10,566 nt of DNA from the NCBI GenBank assembly GCA_004552385.1, contig SFOL01000061.1, positions 1 to 10,566 of the forward strand. Reading direction: 5' to 3'. A program made the position numbers and the translations under genes. The notes below the pieces were generated by a model. That model saw only the letters and a list, made by a program, of their open reading frames with translations. It was not told where the DNA came from and did not search any database. The number at the start of each line of letters is the position of its first letter. Position 1 is the stretch's first letter. Of this stretch, positions 5,715-10,566 are shown piece by piece. Origin of the DNA: Bacteroidales bacterium. Lineage in GTDB: Bacteria > Bacteroidota > Bacteroidia > Bacteroidales > Marinilabiliaceae.

Positions 5715-8357
5715 ATGCTTAAGACTTTTCATGTCAACTACAAGACAGGAGCCGGAGACGGCGTTCTGATTCAAATACGCAAGTCCGCCGATGCTCCCAT
5801 CGAGAGTTTCACTATGACCGATGAAGGCGATGGCGAACGCTCCTTTGCTTGTGACCGTGGTGAGTTTTTCTATTACCGATACGTCGTCTCCATGGCCGAC
5901 GGGCTCATTGAGGAGCGTCATTGGCGTTTCTCGGTGAAGCTTTCCAAGCCTGTGGATATCTACGACACTTGGCGAAGCCCGCAAGATGGCGACGATGCCC
6001 TGCATGCCGCTGCTTTCAGCCGAGCCGTCTTCTCTCCCGATGCCGCGGGTGTGTTCCCTCCCGCCCCGAAACCCGGCTCCATCGTGTTTGTCCTCACCGA
6101 GCCGAGGGTCGCCCGTGACGAGGAGATCCGAGTCGTCTCCAAGCAGTTCGTCAATTGGGAGTCCTCGCAGGCCTTCAAAATGATGCGCTGCGACGGGAAC
6201 ACGTGGGTGCTTGACATGGGTGCCATCCCTTTCATGAAGGAGATCGAGTTCAAATTCTGCATCTGGGATACAGTCAACGACTGCTTCAAGCGTTATGAGG
6301 ATGGAGGCAACCGCATTGTGCGACCCACCCATGGCAAGACGGAGGTACACGTCTTCAACGGCTTCAACTATGGTACGCCCTGGCGCGCCGCCGGAGTCGC
6401 CGTGCCCGTGTTCTCACTCCGTAGCCGGAATGGCAGAGGCTGCGGCGAGTTCGCAGACCTTAAGCCGCTCGCCGACTGGTGCAACGCGGCGCACCTCAAG
6501 GTCATACAGCTCCTGCCCATTAATGACACCACCGCCATCAGGCAGTGGCGCGACTCTTACCCCTACAACGCCATTTCCATTATGGCGCTCCACCCGAGCT
6601 ACATATCGGTGGACGAAGTGTACGCCTACTACGGCAGGCGTATGTCGGCCATGGAGCGCGAAAACGGACTTTACCTTAACGACTCCACTTTCCTCGATTA
6701 CAACCGAACGAGAGACTGGAAAGACAGGAACCTTCGCTACGTTTTCACCGAGGAGTTCGACAACGTGGTCAAAGACAAGGCGGTTGTGGCTTACCTCGAG
6801 AAGAATAAGTCATGGCTTAAGGATTACGCCGCTTTCGCAACACTCCGCGACAAATACAAGACCCCAAACTTCCGACTCTGGCCGCAAATGAGCAAGCATT
6901 CCAGCGCGGATGTCGACAAGATGTTCGAGCCCTCCAACCCGCTCTTCCCAGAGGTCATGTACAGGGTCTTCATCCAATTCCATGTAGAGAAGCAGCTCCG
7001 CGACGCCATCGACTATGTCCATTCTAAGGGCGTCGCCGTCAAGGGTGACTTGCCCATTGGCGTCAATCCGCACTCTGTCGAGGCGTGGACGGAGCCCGAG
7101 CTCTTCGATTTCGGCATGCAGGCGGGGGCCCCGCCTGACTTCTTCTCGCACGACGGCCAGAACTGGGGCTTCCCCACTTACCGGTGGGATGTCATGAAGA
7201 AAGACGGTTTCGCCTGGTGGGGTAGGCGCATGCAGCGAATGCAGATGTTCTTTGACGTCTTCCGCATCGACCATATTCTCGGATTCTTCCGCATTTGGTC
7301 CATCCCGTACCCGTTCCACAGCGGCCTCATGGGGGTCTTTTCGCCATCGCTCCCTCTCAGCTCGCAAGAGCTTGCGGCGCGCGGTGTCACGTCCGATCCC
7401 GCCGACCTCGCCTGGCCGATAGTCTCCGAGCAGTTCCTGAGGGCTCAGTTCTCCGAGTTCGCCGATAGCGCCATGCAGTTCTTTGTCCGCCAGACTGACG
7501 GGAGGCTTCGCCTCAAGGAGGGTTTCTTCGACCCGCAAAAGTTCGACAAGTGGGTCGAGAAGGATATTCACCAGACCGCCCGCGACCGTGTCCGCTCCGC
7601 CATCAGCAATACGCTCCACGAGGTCTTGTTCGTCTCTGTGACTCCTGGCGAGTGGCAGCCGCGAATCATGCTCGAGGAGACTGACCGTTTCAAGGCCCTG
7701 TCTGATTCTGAGCGTGGAGCCATCAAGGCCATCTATGACGATTTCTTCTTCTGCCGCCACAACGACTTCTGGAAGAGAAGCGCGGAGGAGCACCTCGACG
7801 CGTTGCTCGGCAAATGTGACATGCTCGTCTGCGGCGAGGATCTCGGCATGATTCCGGCATCTGTGCCCATTGTCATGCAGCGTAAACAGATACTCTCGCT
7901 CGAGCTGCAGCGCATGCCTAAGGAGAATTGGCAGCGTTTCGGCTCGCCCGCCTACTTCCCTTATCTCTCCGTCTGCGCCACTTCCAGCCACGACATTTCA
8001 GGCATCCGCGGATGGTGGGAGGAAGATCGTGCTGATGTCGACTGGTTCTACCACAACATGATGGGACGCAGTGGCGCGACCCCGGGCGTGGCTGGCCAGG
8101 ATATCGTGTCCGATGTCATTGAGCAAAACCTCAAGTCGCCTTCCATGCTCTGCATCAACCCGATACAAGACTATGCGGGCATGCTCGACAATGTGCCGCA
8201 CCTCCTGCCTTTCGAGGAGCGCATCAACGTGCCGAGCAATGCCGACCAGCATTGGAAATACCGCATCCCGTTCTGCATCGACGAGCTCGGTGACAAGTAT
8301 CCAGAACTCGCCCGTAAGGTGGCTGCCGCGGTCGACGCCAGCGGGCGTCAGTCATAG
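5715..8357 (+). CDS. malQ: 4-alpha-glucanotransferase (amylomaltase, GH77, DPE2-like)
   Basis: The enzyme transfers alpha-1,4-glucan segments between maltodextrins in the cytoplasm and releases glucose. It joins starch or glycogen breakdown products to general sugar metabolism. A TAG directly precedes the ATG, so the start is at its upstream limit. The 880 residues begin with two CBM20-like starch-binding modules: a shortened one (about 1-80) and a clearer one (about 120-215, FVNWESSQAFK with W148). The GH77 barrel (about 225-865) follows. Catalytic residues are visible: nucleophile D519 in FRIDHILGF (516-524), acid/base E708 in CGEDLG (706-711), and the third Asp D760 in SSHDISG (757-763). 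The substrate motif SYPYNAIS (281-288) is present. This architecture, about 200-350 residues longer than plain MalQ, matches plant DPE2 and the usual Bacteroidetes enzyme. No other maltose genes are adjacent. A strong stem-loop ends the transcript 28 bp downstream. Confidence 0.96.
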   Translation: MLKTFHVNYKTGAGDGVLIQIRKSADAPIESFTMTDEGDGERSFACDRGEFFYYRYVVSMADGLIEERHWRFSVKLSKPVDIYDTWRSPQDGDDALHAAAFSRAVFSPDAAGVFPPAPKPGSIVFVLTEPRVARDEEIRVVSKQFVNWESSQAFKMMRCDGNTWVLDMGAIPFMKEIEFKFCIWDTVNDCFKRYEDGGNRIVRPTHGKTEVHVFNGFNYGTPWRAAGVAVPVFSLRSRNGRGCGEFADLKPLADWCNAAHLKVIQLLPINDTTAIRQWRDSYPYNAISIMALHPSYISVDEVYAYYGRRMSAMERENGLYLNDSTFLDYNRTRDWKDRNLRYVFTEEFDNVVKDKAVVAYLEKNKSWLKDYAAFATLRDKYKTPNFRLWPQMSKHSSADVDKMFEPSNPLFPEVMYRVFIQFHVEKQLRDAIDYVHSKGVAVKGDLPIGVNPHSVEAWTEPELFDFGMQAGAPPDFFSHDGQNWGFPTYRWDVMKKDGFAWWGRRMQRMQMFFDVFRIDHILGFFRIWSIPYPFHSGLMGVFSPSLPLSSQELAARGVTSDPADLAWPIVSEQFLRAQFSEFADSAMQFFVRQTDGRLRLKEGFFDPQKFDKWVEKDIHQTARDRVRSAISNTLHEVLFVSVTPGEWQPRIMLEETDRFKALSDSERGAIKAIYDDFFFCRHNDFWKRSAEEHLDALLGKCDMLVCGEDLGMIPASVPIVMQRKQILSLELQRMPKENWQRFGSPAYFPYLSVCATSSHDISGIRGWWEEDRADVDWFYHNMMGRSGATPGVAGQDIVSDVIEQNLKSPSMLCINPIQDYAGMLDNVPHLLPFEERINVPSNADQHWKYRIPFCIDELGDKYPELARKVAAAVDASGRQS

Positions 8358-8385
8358 GCGGCACCTGGTCGTCCCATAACACCAT

Positions 8386-8450
8386 AGTGGCAGTCAACCC
8401 GACGCTCGCCCTTAACGTGGCCGCGAGGGGTTGGTTGCCACTTTCTCTTT
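8386..8450 (+). terminator. Long stem-loop terminator after malQ
   Basis: A 15-bp stem (8386-8400 with 8428-8442) contains two G-U wobbles (8393/8435 and 8394/8434) that pair only in plus-strand RNA. Inside it CTCGC (8405-8409) pairs with GCGAG (8423-8427). The 3' side runs into TTTCTCTTT. It separates malQ from cdd, so cdd probably has its own promoter or depends on read-through. Confidence 0.7.
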
Positions 8451-8467
8451 ACTAACAGTCTCTGCTT

Positions 8468-8959
8468 ATGAATCAACACTCAGTTAGCGTATCCACGTCC
8501 ATCAAGCCTCTCTCCGGTAGCCCGTCTGCCGAAGACGAGCGGCTTATGCTTGCCGCGCGTGAGGCGGCGGCCAAGGCTTACGCTCCTTACTCTAAGTTCC
8601 GCGTGGGGGCGGCGGCGCTGCTTGATAATGGCGAGGTGGTCGCCGCCAGCAATCAGGAGAATGCTGCATACCCGTCTGGCTTGTGCGCCGAGCGCACGAC
8701 CGTCTTTTACGCCAACGCTAAATATCCCGAGGCTAAGATATTGCGTTTGCTCATCTATGCCGAGACTGACAAAGGACCCGTCCGCTCGCCTATTACGCCT
8801 TGCGGAGCTTGTCGGCAAGTGTTGCTGGAGAAAGAGGTCGCCCAGGGTGCGCCTATGCGCATCTCGCTGTGTGGTGCCGACGATTTGTATCATCTGCCTG
8901 GCGTGGCGGCGGCTCTGCTGCCCCTCTCGTTTGTGCCTAAAAGTCTTGACGGAGAATAG
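8468..8959 (+). CDS. cdd: Cytidine deaminase
   Basis: The enzyme deaminates cytidine and deoxycytidine to uridine and deoxyuridine in pyrimidine salvage. It is normally a zinc-dependent homotetramer in the cytosol. The 163 residues carry every key motif: NQENAAYPSGLCAER (62-76) with substrate-binding Asn62 and Glu64, zinc ligand Cys73 and catalytic Glu75, then PCGACRQ (111-117) with zinc ligands Cys112 and Cys115. The C-terminal LLPLSF (150-155) is typical of the Bacteroidetes form. The start at 8468 is preferred over the internal ATG at 8546 because Bacteroidetes homologues have a similar N-terminal extension of about 30 residues before the YAPYS motif (39-43). It lies 110 bp after malQ on the same strand, but a terminator intervenes. 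No other salvage gene is adjacent. Confidence 0.97.
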   Translation: MNQHSVSVSTSIKPLSGSPSAEDERLMLAAREAAAKAYAPYSKFRVGAAALLDNGEVVAASNQENAAYPSGLCAERTTVFYANAKYPEAKILRLLIYAETDKGPVRSPITPCGACRQVLLEKEVAQGAPMRISLCGADDLYHLPGVAAALLPLSFVPKSLDGE

Positions 8960-8965
8960 GAATGC

Positions 8966-8984
8966 GACGGCAAGGATTGCCGTC
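8966..8984 (+). terminator. First hairpin after cdd
   Basis: GACGGCAA (8966-8973) pairs perfectly with TTGCCGTC (8977-8984) around a 3-nt loop, 7 bp after the cdd stop. The following TCTTGTT is only a moderate U-tract, so it may act as an mRNA 3' stabiliser or weak terminator ahead of the stronger hairpin at 9002. Confidence 0.6.
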
Positions 8985-9001
8985 TCTTGTTATGATAAAT
9001 A

Positions 9002-9046
9002 GAACCCGGTCCCGTCCGTTTTCAAGCGGTGGGGCGGGCTCTTTTT
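9002..9046 (+). terminator. Second, stronger terminator after cdd
   Basis: A long GC-rich stem with small internal mismatches pairs CCCG (9005-9008) with CGGG (9035-9038), CCC (9011-9013) with GGG (9031-9033), and CCG (9016-9018) with CGG (9027-9029). It closes an 8-nt loop and ends in TCTTTTT. Confidence 0.8.
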
Positions 9047-9299
9047 GCAAGTAATATGTTTTTTGCCGGTCTTTAAGGCCTTTGGCGTTGCTCCGCTCCC
9101 ACTTGCTCTTTGTCCCGCCATTGTTGTCAGTTCTCGCGATGTCGGCGATTTGCTGCGTTTTTTGAGCTTCGCCGCCATTGTTTATTCGTCGCTTACGGGC
9201 TGATGCTAATTTCACGCCGCGTCAAAAGTTTATGACTTTGCTCCCTTGCGCACCCTTGTCCTCGCGCTGTTGCATGAATGCCTCTCACCTTTGTAATAC
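9047..9299. other. Gene-free spacer between cdd and tRNA-Trp terminators
   Basis: About 250 bp with no supported gene, RNA or promoter. The short string GCCATTGTT occurs twice (near 9118 and 9175), which is too little to call a repeat family. It lies between two terminators pointing towards each other. Confidence 0.6.
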
Positions 9300-9336
9300 A
9301 AAAAATGACCTCAAGTTCATCACTGAACCTGAGGTC
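9300..9336 (-). terminator. Terminator of tRNA-Trp
   Basis: A 12-bp stem (9307-9318 with 9325-9336) closes a 6-nt loop. One pair is a G-U wobble only when read from the minus strand; on the plus strand it is a mismatch. It is followed by ATTTTTT on the minus strand. It starts 5 nt after the tRNA 3' end. Confidence 0.9.
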
Positions 9337-9341
9337 TTTTG

Positions 9342-9414
9342 CACGGGTGGAGCGACTCGAACGCCCGACACTTGGTTTTGGAGACCAATGCTCTACCAAC
9401 TGAACTACACCCGT
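9342..9414 (-). tRNA. tRNA-Trp (anticodon CCA)
   Basis: The full 73-nt cloverleaf is visible on the minus strand. The acceptor stem is ACGGGTG with CACCCGT, and the D stem is GTTC with GAGC. The anticodon arm is TTGGT, loop CTCCAAA, ACCAA, giving anticodon CCA. The variable loop is GTGTC, and the T arm is GGGCG, loop TTCGAGT, CGCTC. The discriminator base is G73, as expected for tRNA-Trp. The 3' CCA is not encoded and must be added. It has its own promoter and terminator, so it is a single-gene unit. In many Bacteroidetes tRNA-Trp precedes secE/nusG; here it does not. Confidence 0.97.
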
Positions 9415-9433
9415 GTGTCGTTTTTTGACACTG

Positions 9434-9464
9434 CAAAGATAGCTCAATTTGTTTTAAATGCAAT
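9434..9464 (-). promoter_or_regulatory. Bacteroidetes-type promoter of tRNA-Trp
   Basis: On the minus strand the -7 box TATCTTTG (9441-9434) matches TAnnTTTG exactly, with TTG (9463-9461) 19 bp upstream as the -33 box. Transcription should begin near 9427, giving a short tRNA leader containing a 5-bp GTGTC/GACAC hairpin (9415-9419 with 9427-9431). Confidence 0.7.
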
Positions 9465-9530
9465 AGGCTGATGTGATATTTTTCTTCGAGCCTACGAATG
9501 TTTCTGTCTTTTGTACCCGTAAGTTTCAAT

Positions 9531-9574
9531 AACCAGCAGCGACATCTTCGCCTACGGACGTGCCACTGCCGGTT
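9531..9574 (-). other. Wobble-containing stem-loop downstream of the MCP gene
   Basis: Read on the minus strand, 9574-9562 pairs with 9543-9531 over 13 positions, including three G-U wobbles; on the plus strand these three become mismatches. The stem therefore exists only in RNA made from the MCP strand. It starts 23 nt past the MCP stop. No U-tract follows, so it looks like a 3'-end protecting structure or a weak terminator rather than a classic one. Confidence 0.45.
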
Positions 9575-9597
9575 GTCTTTATGGATTCCTGGCCGGT

Positions 9598-10566
9598 CTA
9601 CTTCACTTTGAATCTGCTTACCACTTCGTTCAGCTCCTCTGCGCTGGATGCCAGCTCTTCCGCGCTTGCCGCGAGTTCTTCTGCTCCCGCCGCATTATGT
9701 TGAGTGGTTTTATTAAGGTCCGCGATGGCCGCGTTGATGTGTTCCGCGCCTTGACCCTGCTCTATGCTTGACACCGTTATCTCCTTCATAAGGTCCACCA
9801 CCATGCGAAGCTGGGGTGTCACCTCGTCAAGCTTTGAGTCAACGTCCATTGCTGCGCCAATACTTGCCTCAGCGGTCTCAGACACCGATGCCGCCGTCAT
9901 CTTGGTCTGTTCGGCCAGCCGGCCTACCTCGCGCGCCACCACGGCGAAGCCCTTACCGTGCGAACCGGCGCGTGCGGCCTCCACAGACGCGTTGAGCGAC
10001 AATATGTTGGTCTGGCTTACAAGGGCGTTTATGTTACGTATGGATGTCGCTATCTTTTTCGATGCCGCTATGCTATCTGATGATATTTCCGCAATGTTAG
10101 CTATCGCCTTGTCCGACTCCGTCATCAGCTTCTCGGTCTTCTTCGAGTTATCCGTGTTCTGGAGAATGATGGACGTCATCTCCTCTACCGACGACGCTAT
10201 CTCTTCCAGATCCGAGGCTTGTCTGTTAGCCCCGTCTGATATTGACATCGATGCGCGCGATATCTCTTGGCTCTGTGTCTGGAGTGACAAGGCCGCGTCT
10301 TGCACCTCCTCGAGTGTCTCTCGCAGGCTCTCTTGCATGTCATAGACGCTCGCCGCCATAAGCTCTATCTCGTCACGGGTGTCATATAGCTTAATATCTT
10401 GCGTCAGGTCTTTCTCCGCTACCCTCCGGGCCGCCTCCGCAATGTTGCGTATAGGGAGCGTGATGTGCAGGCGAACGTGGCGGAAGCATAAGAATATGAC
10501 CAATGTGCTTAATAATAGGCCGCCCAGGAACATGGCCAGAACAAGCAATTTCATCAGGCTGTTGGA
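9598..10566 (-). CDS. Methyl-accepting chemotaxis-type signalling protein (5' end outside window)
   Basis: The frame is open to the right edge (four more codons before the ATG at 10552-10554), so the N-terminus is missing. The visible 322 residues start with a transmembrane segment (LLVLAMFLGGLLLSTLVIFLCF). A HAMP domain follows (about 50 residues, with LPIRNIAEAARRV and DEIELMAAS). The long coiled-coil signalling domain holds the conserved hairpin tip NILSLNASVEAARAG and GKGFAVVAREVGRLAEQT, the contact site for CheA and CheW. The missing part should hold a first membrane segment and a periplasmic sensor. There is no C-terminal NWETF-type pentapeptide for CheR/CheB docking. The last 30 residues are Ala/Glu-rich (EELAASAEELASS). 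No che genes are visible, so the partner and output are unknown. No other gene shares its transcript in this window. Confidence 0.93.
   Translation of the reverse strand, partial: SNSLMKLLVLAMFLGGLLLSTLVIFLCFRHVRLHITLPIRNIAEAARRVAEKDLTQDIKLYDTRDEIELMAASVYDMQESLRETLEEVQDAALSLQTQSQEISRASMSISDGANRQASDLEEIASSVEEMTSIILQNTDNSKKTEKLMTESDKAIANIAEISSDSIAASKKIATSIRNINALVSQTNILSLNASVEAARAGSHGKGFAVVAREVGRLAEQTKMTAASVSETAEASIGAAMDVDSKLDEVTPQLRMVVDLMKEITVSSIEQGQGAEHINAAIADLNKTTQHNAAGAEELAASAEELASSAEELNEVVSRFKVK

Noticed and set aside
5700..6350. 216-codon antisense frame at the 5' end of malQ
   Set aside because: It lies almost wholly inside the CBM20 coding region, with no family signature.
6810..7991. 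393-codon open frame antisense to malQ
   Set aside because: It overlaps the catalytic core of malQ on the opposite strand and shows repetitive Glu/Val/Leu/Arg composition typical of shadow frames.
9178..9471. Open frames across tRNA-Trp on both strands
   Set aside because: They are formed by the tRNA and its terminator; no coding signature.

Overview
The window looks like chromosomal DNA from a Bacteroidales-type bacterium (phylum Bacteroidota) of medium-high GC content. The support is direct: a DPE2-like 4-alpha-glucanotransferase with N-terminal starch-binding modules, a cytidine deaminase with the Bacteroidetes N-terminal extension, and two promoters matching the Bacteroidetes sigma-ABfr pattern (TAnnTTTG at -7, TTG/TTTG near -33, 19-20 bp apart). 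Ribosome-binding sites are weak or A/T-rich, as is usual in this phylum. I cannot name the genus.

Layout. The left edge (1-991, + strand) holds the end of a tail-anchored membrane protein gene and an overlapping unrecognised gene. A terminator follows, then 420 bp without a gene that is rich in perfect hairpins (992-1411). A small stand-alone SLOG/DprA-like Rossmann protein lies on the minus strand (1412-1930). After a further gene-poor stretch come pnp (polynucleotide phosphorylase, 2279-4522) and, upstream of it on the same strand, a NarL/LuxR-type regulator whose receiver domain has lost its phosphorylation residues (4637-5305). A promoter sits just upstream of that regulator. The regulator-malQ interval (5306-5714) is divergent. 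On the plus strand follow malQ (5715-8357), a long stem-loop terminator, cdd (8468-8959) and two more terminator hairpins. On the minus strand lie a solitary tRNA-Trp(CCA) with its own promoter and terminator (9342-9414), and the 3' part of a methyl-accepting chemotaxis-type protein running off the right edge (9598-10566).

How the genes relate. Most are core housekeeping functions: RNA decay (pnp), maltodextrin metabolism (malQ), pyrimidine salvage (cdd) and translation (tRNA-Trp). They sit as single transcription units separated by good terminators. The regulator-pnp pair is the only likely multigene unit outside the left edge. The accessory-looking parts are the left-edge gene pair, the SLOG protein and the MCP.

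I see no CRISPR array, insertion sequence, integrase or clear multi-gene defence locus. The best candidates for something undescribed are the left-edge gene pair, the hairpin-rich stretch 1053-1327, and the degenerate-receiver regulator next to pnp.
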